6,523 bases of DNA from Gammaproteobacteria bacterium (GTDB lineage: Bacteria > Pseudomonadota > Gammaproteobacteria > Arenicellales > Spongiicolonaceae), in contig RKSH01000099.1 of NCBI GenBank assembly GCA_007570945.1, positions 1 through 6,523 on the forward strand, read 5' to 3'. Every line of letters begins with the position of its first letter. The first letter of the stretch is position 1. The notes under the pieces were generated by a model. It was not told the origin of the DNA and did not search any database. It worked only from the letters and a program-made list of their open reading frames with translations. Below are positions 1 through 5,733 of the stretch, piece by piece. A program made the translations under genes and the position numbers.

Positions 1-1057
1 CGTCGCGCAAACTTGCGCGCAGGTTTTTGAACGCGTGGTAGGAGGGCATCTTGCGCAAGGCGCCGCCGCGATGGTCCACCAGCCCGTAGCCGGGGTTGAT
101 GAGTTGCCACCAGTAAACGCGCTCCACGAATCCGCTGCGGTGGGCAATTTGGTAGTAGCGCGTGAGGTATCGGGCCTGGGTTTCCTCGCTGACCGTGGGG
201 CAGGCGCTGGTGGGGGTGTAAGGCTCGGTGCCGCGCAGCGGCCAGTTGGTTTCGGTGACCCACAATTTCTTTTCCGAACGGTTGGACAGCGCAAGCAGCG
301 CGGCGGCCAGGCGCAGTTTGTTGTGCAGGTTGAACACGCCGAACTGCCGCCGCTCGGGCGCGCCTCGGCGGTCTACGTACATCTGCAGCGCGCAGCCGTG
401 CTGACGGTAACGGCGGCGGTTGACCAGTGTGCGGAGGATGACCAGCGGCTCAAAATCAATCACCGAAGTGCCGAACAGGCGAATGCCGGGGAATTTTTTT
501 TTCTCGCGGTGGGCGATTTCCATTAAATCCAGATAGTCGCCGCTGTGCCGACAGCCCCACTTGCTGCGGTTGATGGCGTTGCCGATTTGGAAATCGGAGG
601 CTGCCGGCGCGAAAGCGGTGAAAATTTTTCCCACGGCGCGCCGCCAGTGTTTTTTGTCAAGCACACTGTCGCGATTTTGCAAAATGTTAATCAGCAGTTC
701 GCGCCCGCGAAAACTTTCGGCAAAGCGCGCGCGGTTTTCCATTTCCTTCTCGTCCCAGGACGGTACGCGGATTAAAAGTTTGCGCGCGCCGAGCTCCTCC
801 ACCATCTCGGTGACGGCGGCGGCGCCGTGGCCGGGGGAGACGCTGAGACCGATAAAAGAATCCGCCGCCGGCCGCAGCGCGCCGCGCCGATGGTGAAAGT
901 AGCGCCAGGCGATGGCCGGCGCCAAACCCAGCGCGGTGAACAAAACGCGCAGGTACTCATTGATATTGCCCGCCGCCGCCCGTGGTTTTTGCGCCTCGGG
1001 CAGCGCGTAGGGCTGTTCGGAATGCGGGTCCCACCAGTCGTGGTCGGGGGTGCTCAT
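1..1057 (-). CDS. Glycoside-hydrolase-like TIM-barrel protein (3' end beyond window)
   Basis: An open frame runs from ATG at 1057 through 352 codons to the window edge with no stop, so the C-terminus is missing. The protein reads like a clan-A (GH39/GH5-like) barrel. A beta strand with IRVP lies near residues 96-99. FQIGNAINRSKWG at 156-168 matches the usual strand-4 GNExN...W pattern, YVDRRGAPE lies at 227-235, and WVTETNWP at 266-273 matches the strand-7 nucleophile, making E269 the candidate. The usual acid/base Glu after Asn160 is Ala161. A moderately hydrophobic stretch at 38-54, followed by HHRR, could be a membrane-associated helix; there is no cleavable signal peptide. The start is preferred because a good promoter ends just upstream, leaving a leader of about 17 nt; the ribosome site is weak. 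Codon use matches the neighbours. Substrate is unknown. It may be a carbohydrate-active enzyme of surface polysaccharide, or a non-catalytic relative. Confidence 0.8.
   Translation of the reverse strand, partial: MSTPDHDWWDPHSEQPYALPEAQKPRAAAGNINEYLRVLFTALGLAPAIAWRYFHHRRGALRPAADSFIGLSVSPGHGAAAVTEMVEELGARKLLIRVPSWDEKEMENRARFAESFRGRELLINILQNRDSVLDKKHWRRAVGKIFTAFAPAASDFQIGNAINRSKWGCRHSGDYLDLMEIAHREKKKFPGIRLFGTSVIDFEPLVILRTLVNRRRYRQHGCALQMYVDRRGAPERRQFGVFNLHNKLRLAAALLALSNRSEKKLWVTETNWPLRGTEPYTPTSACPTVSEETQARYLTRYYQIAHRSGFVERVYWWQLINPGYGLVDHRGGALRKMPSYHAFKNLRASLRD
494..502 (-). repeat. A9 homopolymer tract inside the glycosidase-like gene
   Basis: Nine consecutive T on the plus strand give nine A on the coding strand, encoding Lys-Lys-Lys at residues 186-188 just before FPGI. 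Runs of this length are prone to replication or transcriptional slippage, and they stand out in a gene this rich in GC. The frame is intact in this copy. Confidence 0.9.
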
Positions 1058-1080
1058 GTTGTGCTGCTTTCGGCGGCGGG

Positions 1081-1109
1081 ATTGTATGCGCGGCCGGCGG
1101 CGGCGTCAA
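1081..1109 (-). promoter_or_regulatory. Sigma70-type promoter for the glycosidase-like gene
   Basis: On the minus strand TTGACG (1109-1104) and TACAAT (1086-1081) are separated by exactly 17 bases. Each box differs from consensus at one position. A T-rich run lies just upstream of the -35 box. Predicted transcription starts near 1074, about 17 nt before the ATG at 1057. It lies in the 74-bp gap after trmB, so the downstream gene need not depend on trmB readthrough. Confidence 0.7.
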
Positions 1110-1131
1110 CAAAAAACGCAACGCGCACCGC

Positions 1132-1860
1132 TTAGCCGCGCCGGGTAAAAATTAAATCCAACGTGGCATGGCCGAGTCCGGCGCCGCGTTTTTCAAAGCG
1201 CGTGACCGGGCGGTGCGGCGGGCGTCTGCTGTAGCGGTTTTCGCCGGCGGCGTTTTGCAGTTGCGGGCAGGCGCTGAACACTTCCATCATCTGCACCGCG
1301 TAGTCGCGCCAGTCGGTGGCGGCATGCAGCATGCCGCCGGGGCGCAGTTTGCGGCGGCACAGGGCGGCGAAATTTTCCTGCACCAGGCGGCGTTTGTGGT
1401 GGCGTTTCTTCGGCCACGGGTCGGGAAAAAACAGCATCAGCAAATCCAGCGAAGCATCGGGAATGTTGTCGCGCAGCGCCACCGCCGCATCGGCGCGGAT
1501 AATGCGCACATTGGACAGCGACTGCTGGTGAAGTTTGCGCAACAGCGCGCCGATGCCGGGGCGGTGCACTTCCATGCCGATAAAATCCCACTCCGGCCGC
1601 CGCCCGGCCAGTTGCGCCAGGGCCTCACCGTTGCCGAAGCCGATTTCCAGCGCCAGCGGCGCGCGCCGCCCGAACACCGTCCGCGGCGAAAGCAAGCCGC
1701 TCCCCGGCGCAATGCCGAACTGCGGCCACAACTCGGCCAGCGCGCGCCGCTGGGCCGGCGTCATGCGGCCCTCGCGGCGCACAAAACTGCGAATGTGGCC
1801 GCGCGCCGCGCCGGCCCCAGGCGGCGGCCGGCCGCAAAAATCGGCATCCGAATTTTTCAC
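1132..1860 (-). CDS. trmB: tRNA (guanine-N7-)-methyltransferase
   Basis: TrmB transfers a methyl group from S-adenosylmethionine to N7 of G46 in the variable loop of many tRNAs; it is a cytosolic enzyme. The 242-residue protein is of normal family length. It carries the N-terminal block IRSFVRREGRMT (23-34), the SAM-binding EIGFGNGE (72-79), GMEVH (95-99), FFPDPWPKKRHHKRR (144-158), ATDW (181-184) and RPVTRFEKRG (217-226), all matching the E. coli protein as I remember it. A start at the later ATG (residue 33) would remove the conserved IRSFVRR block. The GTG at 1860 keeps it, and GGAGG sits at the right distance, so GTG is the chosen start. The open frame extends further upstream only by chance. 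The gene is transcribed divergently from the lipoprotein gene, with the glycosidase-like gene 74 bp downstream. Confidence 0.95.
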   Translation of the reverse strand: MKNSDADFCGRPPPGAGAARGHIRSFVRREGRMTPAQRRALAELWPQFGIAPGSGLLSPRTVFGRRAPLALEIGFGNGEALAQLAGRRPEWDFIGMEVHRPGIGALLRKLHQQSLSNVRIIRADAAVALRDNIPDASLDLLMLFFPDPWPKKRHHKRRLVQENFAALCRRKLRPGGMLHAATDWRDYAVQMMEVFSACPQLQNAAGENRYSRRPPHRPVTRFEKRGAGLGHATLDLIFTRRG

Positions 1861-1969
1861 TCGCGCCCTCCGCCGATGGATTATAATCGCCAGCATTAAG
1901 CTGCCGGCGCAAAACCGCCGCAGCACCGCAATATCCCGGCACTTGCCAACCCACAACGAGGAATTTGCC
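1861..1969. promoter_or_regulatory. Divergent promoter region with shared palindromic -10 (ATTATAAT)
   Basis: The 109-bp gap between divergent trmB and the lipoprotein gene contains ATTATAAT at 1880-1887. This is its own reverse complement, so it gives a perfect TATAAT on the plus strand (1882-1887) and on the minus strand (1885-1880). Plus-strand transcription would start near 1894, with a 75-nt leader. Minus-strand transcription would start near 1873, just in front of the trmB GGAGG. No good -35 box lies at 16-18 bp on either side; the nearest are TTTTCA (plus, 1854-1859) and TTGCGC (minus, 1912-1907), both about 21-22 bp away. The -10 is clear, but the promoter assignment is inferred. Confidence 0.45.
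1867..1871 (-). promoter_or_regulatory. Ribosome binding site that sets the trmB GTG start
   Basis: GGAGG on the minus strand (plus-strand CCTCC) lies 6 bases before the GTG at 1860. This spacing, together with conserved protein sequence beginning only after this codon, decides the start. Confidence 0.8.
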
Positions 1970-2347
1970 ATGAAATTCACCACCCACCTTATCACCGCTT
2001 GTTCTTTTCTGCTGGCCGTTGCATGCGCGCCGGCGTTGACCCAGAAAGAAGAGCGGATGGAAGAGCCGGCGCCGGCGCCGGTGCCGGTGCAGGAACAGCA
2101 GCCGGAGGCGATGGAAGCCGAACCCGAGCTCCCCCAACTGGTCAGCCTCGCGCCCATCACCGCCGGCGAAACCATGATTGACATCGCCACCGAAGAATGC
2201 CGCGGACAGCACTGGAAGGTGACGGTGCCCATGATTCAGGAGGCCAGCGGCCTGGAAGATGTGAACAAAATCTACATCGGCCAGGTGCTGAAAGTCTGGC
2301 GCGACCGCGAGGGGCACTGCGTCGTCAACCCGGCCTCCCTGCAGTGA
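1970..2347 (+). CDS. Small LysM-like lipoprotein
   Basis: The product is 125 residues. The start is ATG at 1970, behind GAGGA with 7-base spacing. The frame continues upstream, but only as a shadow of trmB. Residues 1-18 form a signal peptide (Lys2, hydrophobic core 7-18), and LAVAC places a lipobox Cys at 19. Ala follows it, which under the Lol rule favours the outer membrane. Residues 26-56 are an acidic, proline-rich linker (PAPAPVPV) that probably spans periplasmic space. Residues 57-110 resemble a LysM fold: ITAGETMIDIA, then a longer than usual middle, then IYIGQVLKV. LysM domains bind peptidoglycan or related glycans. Cys77 and Cys117 could pair in the periplasm. It stands 15 bp before the thiolase gene and is probably co-transcribed, although the roles seem unrelated. 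The lipoprotein call is firm, the LysM call moderate, and the specific function unknown. Confidence 0.8.
   Translation: MKFTTHLITACSFLLAVACAPALTQKEERMEEPAPAPVPVQEQQPEAMEAEPELPQLVSLAPITAGETMIDIATEECRGQHWKVTVPMIQEASGLEDVNKIYIGQVLKVWRDREGHCVVNPASLQ
2065..2088 (+). repeat. Four tandem hexamers (GCCGGC/GCCGGT) in the lipoprotein linker
   Basis: Two GCCGGC units are followed by two GCCGGT units, encoding the Ala-Pro/Val-Pro part of the linker. Hexamer gain or loss would change linker length without shifting frame. Confidence 0.8.
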
Positions 2348-2362
2348 CGCCAGCCTGCGAGA

Positions 2363-3718
2363 ATGCAATTCCCCAAAGCGGTTTACGTCGTTGACGGTTG
2401 CCGCACGCCGTTTCTGAAAGCCCGCGGCCGCCCCGGCCCGTTCACCGCCGCCGACCTGGCGGTGGCCGCCGGCCGGCCGTTGCTGGCGCGGAACGGTTTT
2501 GACCCCGGCGAAATCGACGAGGTCATCCTCGGCAATGTCGTCGCCGGCGCCGATGAGGCCAACATCGCGCGCATCGTGACGCTGCGGCTCGGCCTCGGCG
2601 ACCAGGTCCCGGCATGGACCGTGCACCGCAACTGCGCCAGCGGCATGCAGGCGGTGGACGCCGCCGCCACCGACATCGCCATGGGCCGCGCATCGCTGGT
2701 GCTGGCCGGCGGCGTGGAGTCCATGAGTCACATTCCCATTTTGTGGAGCCGTGCGTTGGCCGGCTGGTTCGGCGGGTGGACGCGCGCGCGCACCATCACC
2801 GCCAAACTGCGCGCGTTGGCCGCGCTGCGCCCGGCGCACTTCAAACCGGTGATTGCCCTCCTGCGCGGCCTGCGCGACCCGGTCACCGGCCTGACCATGG
2901 GCCAGACCGCCGAGAATGTGGCCCGCCGCTTCGCCGTCACCCGCGACGCCATGGATGAATTTGCGCTGCAGAGCCACCGCCGCCTTGCCGACGCCATCGA
3001 CCGCGGCCGGCTCGGCGAGGTCCACCCGCTGTTCGACGCCGGGGGTGAAGTTCACGACGCCGACGACGGTTTGCGCCGCGACACCACCATGGAAAAACTT
3101 GCCGCGCTGAAGCCGGTGTTTGACCCCGGCGTGGGCAGCGTCACCGCCGGCAACAGCGCACAGGTCACCGACGGCGCGGCCCTGTTGCTGCTTGCCGATG
3201 AGGCCGCGGTGCGCCGCCACAACCTCACCGTCCTTGGCCGCATCGTGGACAGCGAATGGGCCGCGCTGGACCCGGCGCACATGGGACTCGGCCCGGTGCA
3301 CTCCAGCGCGCCGCTGCTGCGCCGCAACAAACTCCGCCTGGGCGATGTGGACTGCTGGGAAATCAACGAAGCTTTCGCCGCCCAGGTGCTCGGCTGCATC
3401 GCCGCCCTCCGCGACCGCGACTACTGCCGCGCGCATCTCGGGACCGACGGCGCCATCGGCGACCTCAGTACCGACATTCTTAACGTAGACGGCGGCAGCG
3501 TCGCCATCGGCCATCCGGTCGGCGCCAGCGGCGCGCGCATCGTGCTGCACCTGTTGCACGCTTTGGCCGGCCGCAACGCCAGGTGCGGCGTCGCCGCCAT
3601 CTGCATCGGCGGCGGCCAGGGCGGTTCCATGCTGCTGGAGAGCAACGCCGCCTCCACCATCGCCACTGCAACCACCGTCACCACCGCCGGTGACAGCGGC
3701 AGCGTCACCGTTAACTAA
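2363..3718 (+). CDS. fadI: Acetyl-CoA C-acyltransferase (FadI-type thiolase)
   Basis: This thiolase cleaves 3-ketoacyl-CoA with CoA to acetyl-CoA and a shortened acyl-CoA, the last step of beta-oxidation. The 451-residue protein has all catalytic parts: NCASGMQA with nucleophile Cys91, GGVESMS (116-122), TAGNSAQVTDGAA (261-273), NEAF (335-338), GHPVGASGAR with His384, and CIGGGQGG with Cys414. An insertion between about 128 and 178, ending GLTMGQTAE, is characteristic of the FadI/mitochondrial trifunctional-beta type rather than short acetoacetyl-CoA thiolases. The ATG start gives the usual QFPKAVYVVDGCRTPF N-terminus, though only a weak GAGA precedes it. The last 25 or so residues are a Ser/Thr/Ala-rich tail beyond the normal family end after MLLE. 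The fadJ-like gene follows 14 bp later and supplies the preceding steps. FadA or another acyltransferase subtype cannot be excluded from sequence alone. Confidence 0.9.
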   Translation: MQFPKAVYVVDGCRTPFLKARGRPGPFTAADLAVAAGRPLLARNGFDPGEIDEVILGNVVAGADEANIARIVTLRLGLGDQVPAWTVHRNCASGMQAVDAAATDIAMGRASLVLAGGVESMSHIPILWSRALAGWFGGWTRARTITAKLRALAALRPAHFKPVIALLRGLRDPVTGLTMGQTAENVARRFAVTRDAMDEFALQSHRRLADAIDRGRLGEVHPLFDAGGEVHDADDGLRRDTTMEKLAALKPVFDPGVGSVTAGNSAQVTDGAALLLLADEAAVRRHNLTVLGRIVDSEWAALDPAHMGLGPVHSSAPLLRRNKLRLGDVDCWEINEAFAAQVLGCIAALRDRDYCRAHLGTDGAIGDLSTDILNVDGGSVAIGHPVGASGARIVLHLLHALAGRNARCGVAAICIGGGQGGSMLLESNAASTIATATTVTTAGDSGSVTVN

Positions 3719-3760
3719 GGAGCGCCGTTGTCGTGACTGCAACCACCGCCGCCACCGCCG
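3665..3760 (+). repeat. Imperfect 25-bp direct repeat spanning the thiolase tail and fadJ start
   Basis: Bases 3665-3689 and 3736-3760 match at 23 of 25 positions, 71 bp apart. Both begin ACTGCAACCACCG. The 71-bp offset is not a multiple of three, but each copy is in phase with its own gene: it reads TATTVTTA in the thiolase tail and TATTAATA near the FadJ-like N-terminus. Confidence 0.75.
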
Positions 3761-5559
3761 CCGCGGGCAGCTGGCGCACCGCCCGCGACGCTTCCGGCAT
3801 CGTCACCGTCACTTTGGACGTCGCCGGCGGCGGCGCCAATGTTCTGTCCACCAAAGTGATGCGCGAGTTGGACGATGTGGTGGACGCCATCGCCAAGGAC
3901 CGCGCCGCCGCCGCGGTGCTGTTCACCAGCGCGCGCGGCAAAGTGTTCATCGCCGGCGCCGACATCAGGGAATTCGCCGGCATGACCGACACCGCCGCCG
4001 CCGCCGCCACGGTGCGCGCCGCCCACCGCACTTTCGCGCGCATCGCCGCATTGCAGCCGCCGACGGTGGCGGTGATTAACGGCCACTGCCTCGGCGGCGG
4101 TTTGGAGTTGGCGCTGGCCTGCGACTACCGCGTGTGCGTGGACGATGACGGCGCGCGGCTCGGTCTGCCGGAAGTGCTGCTCGGCATCCACCCTGGCTTC
4201 GGCGGCACCGCGCGGCTGGCGCGCATCGCCGGCCCGCTGGCCGCCATGAAACTAATGCTGAGCGGCCGCACGGTGCGCCCGCGCGATGCGCGCAAATTAA
4301 AACTGGTGGACCAGGTGGCGCCGCGCCGCCACTTGGAGCGCGCCGCGGCGCTGATGGTTGAAAGACACCCGGCCCGGCAGCGCGCCGGTTTCATCGCGCG
4401 GCTCGGCGGCACGTTGCCGGCGCGGAAATTGTTTGCGCGCATCATGCGGCGCAAGGCGGCGGCGCGCGCGCCGCGGGAACACTACCCGGCACCCCACGCG
4501 CTGATTGACTTGTGGGAGCGCCACGGCGGCGGCGAAAAACAAATGCTGCGCGCGGAAGCGGACTCGGTTGCGCGGCTGCTGGCCACCGACGCCGCGCAAA
4601 ATTTGGTGCGCGTTTTTTTCCTGCGGGAGAAATTAAAATCCGCGGGCAAAACCAAACCGGCCGAGGGTGAAGCCGGCCAACCACGCCGGGCGCCCCGGGT
4701 ACACGTGGTCGGCGCCGGCGTCATGGGCGGCGACATCGCCGCGTGGTGCGCGCTGCACGGTTTGCAGGTGACGGTGGAGGATGCCGACGCCGCCGCGCTG
4801 GCCCGCGCCACGGCGCGCGCGGCCAAACTCTTCCGCCGCAAACTGCCCCGGCCGCGCGCCGTCACCCAGGCATTGGATTTGTTCACCCCCGACCCGGCCG
4901 GCCACGGCGCGGCGCGCGCCGATGTGATTATTGAAGCCATCGCCGAGGACGCCGAAGCCAAGCGCGCGCTGTTCCGCAAGCTGGAGGCGAAGAGCGCGCC
5001 GGGGTTTCTGGTGAACCGAATCCTGACGCCGTATCTGATGGAGGCGGTGGAATTGATGGATGAGGGCGCCGCCGCCGAAACGGTGGACCGCGCCGCGCTG
5101 CGGTTCGGCATGCCCATGGGGCCGGTGGAACTGGCCGACACCGTGGGCCTCGATATCTGCGCCTCGGTGGCCGGCAACCTCGGGGTCGCGGTGCCGCAAA
5201 GTCTGCAGGGCAAAGTGCAGGCCGGAAGCCTTGGCAAAAAAACCGCGCGCGGATTTTACCGCTGGAAAAACGGCAAGCCGCGCAAAAACAAAAACGCCGC
5301 CGCCGCCGATGCAACCATCACCGACCGCATGATGCTGCGCTTCCTCAACGAGGCGGTGGCCTGCGAGCGCGAGGGCATCGTCGCCGACGCCGACCTGCTG
5401 GATGCCGGGGTGATTTTCGCCACCGGCTTCGCCCCTTTTCGCGGCGGCCCCATGCGCCACATTCAAACCGAAACCCGCGCCGCCCTGCGCGAAAGGTTGA
5501 CCGCTCTTGCGGCAAAACACGGCCGCCGCTTCACGCCGGACGCCGGCTGGGACGGCTGA
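3733..5559 (+). CDS. fadJ: FadJ-type enoyl-CoA hydratase/3-hydroxyacyl-CoA dehydrogenase with internal dehydrogenase deletion
   Basis: The family hydrates trans-2-enoyl-CoA and then oxidises the 3-hydroxyacyl-CoA with NAD. The GTG start lies 10 bases after AAGGAG, which overlaps the thiolase stop. Residues 1-200 are a crotonase domain with FIAGADIREF (72-81), NGHCLGGGLELAL (116-128) and GLPEVLLGIHPGFGGT (144-159); Glu125 and Glu147 are the expected catalytic pair. A linker with RVFFLREKLK (293-302) follows, then the NAD-binding VVGAGVMGG (325-333) and ADVIIEAIAED (396-406). LEAK (417-420) then joins straight to SAPGFLVNRILTPYL (421-435). NTSS and HFFNP are absent, so the catalytic Ser, His and Glu of the dehydrogenase are missing. 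The remaining C-terminal helical domains look normal, with PMGPVELADTVGLD (461-474), LGKKTARGFY (500-509) and FAPFRGGPM (566-574). At 608 residues it is shorter than the usual 700-730. The hydratase is probably active and the dehydrogenase probably not, if the sequence is correct. Confidence 0.9.
   Translation: MTATTAATAAAGSWRTARDASGIVTVTLDVAGGGANVLSTKVMRELDDVVDAIAKDRAAAAVLFTSARGKVFIAGADIREFAGMTDTAAAAATVRAAHRTFARIAALQPPTVAVINGHCLGGGLELALACDYRVCVDDDGARLGLPEVLLGIHPGFGGTARLARIAGPLAAMKLMLSGRTVRPRDARKLKLVDQVAPRRHLERAAALMVERHPARQRAGFIARLGGTLPARKLFARIMRRKAAARAPREHYPAPHALIDLWERHGGGEKQMLRAEADSVARLLATDAAQNLVRVFFLREKLKSAGKTKPAEGEAGQPRRAPRVHVVGAGVMGGDIAAWCALHGLQVTVEDADAAALARATARAAKLFRRKLPRPRAVTQALDLFTPDPAGHGAARADVIIEAIAEDAEAKRALFRKLEAKSAPGFLVNRILTPYLMEAVELMDEGAAAETVDRAALRFGMPMGPVELADTVGLDICASVAGNLGVAVPQSLQGKVQAGSLGKKTARGFYRWKNGKPRKNKNAAAADATITDRMMLRFLNEAVACEREGIVADADLLDAGVIFATGFAPFRGGPMRHIQTETRAALRERLTALAAKHGRRFTPDAGWDG
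4981..5004 (+). other. Junction of an apparent in-frame deletion of about 225 bp in fadJ
   Basis: The LEAK codons (4981-4992) run directly into SAPG (4993-5004). In family members remembered here, about 75 residues separate these points: an LExK...PG segment, then NTSS, HFFNP, and a return to a K-S-x-PGFLVNR-like block. Both flanks therefore resemble each other (AK..PG), which fits loss by recombination between short similar stretches, or an assembly collapse. The frame is preserved exactly. Confidence 0.75.
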
Positions 5560-5571
5560 GGCCGGCGGTGC

Positions 5572-5577
5572 TACAAT
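5572..5577 (+). promoter_or_regulatory. Possible -10 box for tRNA-Gly
   Basis: TACAAT, followed by AT-rich AAAT, lies 11 bases before the tRNA start, in a 29-bp gap after fadJ. The matching -35 is poor (TGGGAC at 5548-5553, spacer 18). The tRNA may have its own start or be processed from the fad transcript. Confidence 0.4.
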
Positions 5578-5588
5578 AAATCCATGGC

Positions 5589-5662
5589 GCGGGTGTAGTT
5601 CAATGGTAGAACCTCAGCTTCCCAAGCTGATGACGTGGGTTCGATCCCCATCACCCGCTCCA
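5589..5662 (+). tRNA. tRNA-Gly (anticodon CCC)
   Basis: The gene is 74 nt including an encoded CCA. The acceptor stem GCGGGTG/CACCCGC pairs at all seven positions. The D stem is GTTC/GAAC. The anticodon stem TCAGC/GCTGA closes the loop TTCCCAA, with anticodon CCC at 5621-5623. A short variable loop TGAC follows. The T stem GTGGG/CCCAT (one G-U pair) closes TTCGATC. The discriminator base is T, as expected for glycine tRNAs of proteobacteria. It reads GGG codons. The 71 bp between it and the convergent ABC gene show no convincing terminator. Confidence 0.97.
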
Positions 5663-5733
5663 ACCTCTAAAACACTTCATGCCGCAATGCTCTCGGCGCG
5701 GCGCCTGTCTTCCAAATCCTGACAAGCGTCACC

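Noticed and set aside
35..526. Plus-strand open frame near the left edge
   Set aside because: It lies opposite the glycosidase-like frame, which has coherent barrel motifs and its own promoter. The plus frame shows none.
1110..1131. T6 run after the trmB stop on the minus strand as a rho-independent terminator
   Set aside because: Only about three base pairs of stem can be formed before the T run, too little for a terminator. The run instead sits directly upstream of the -35 box.
1168..1899. Long plus-strand open frame opposite trmB
   Set aside because: Its translation is Arg/Ala/Gln-rich with no recognisable motif, and it mirrors the clear trmB coding frame. It is a shadow in GC-rich DNA.
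1891..1903. Small inverted repeat CAGC-attaa-GCTG beside the shared -10 box as an operator
   Set aside because: Only four pairs per arm, with no extension beyond them. This is common by chance.
1625..3742. 705-codon minus-strand open frame across the lipoprotein and thiolase genes
   Set aside because: It spans two well-supported plus-strand genes and part of trmB, has no domain features, and is full of Gly/Ala/His/Gln from reverse-strand reading.
4613..4619. T7 run in fadJ as a programmed frameshift site
   Set aside because: It encodes part of RVFFLREKLK, which is the expected family sequence in the same frame, and the frame continues normally on both sides.
5589..5662. tRNA-Gly as an integration site for a mobile element
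   Set aside because: No integrase and no repeat of the tRNA 3' end is present in the window.
5663..5733. Terminator between the tRNA and the convergent ABC gene
   Set aside because: The only self-complementary stretch (around 5695-5705, GGCGC/GCGCC) leaves almost no loop and no T run follows it.
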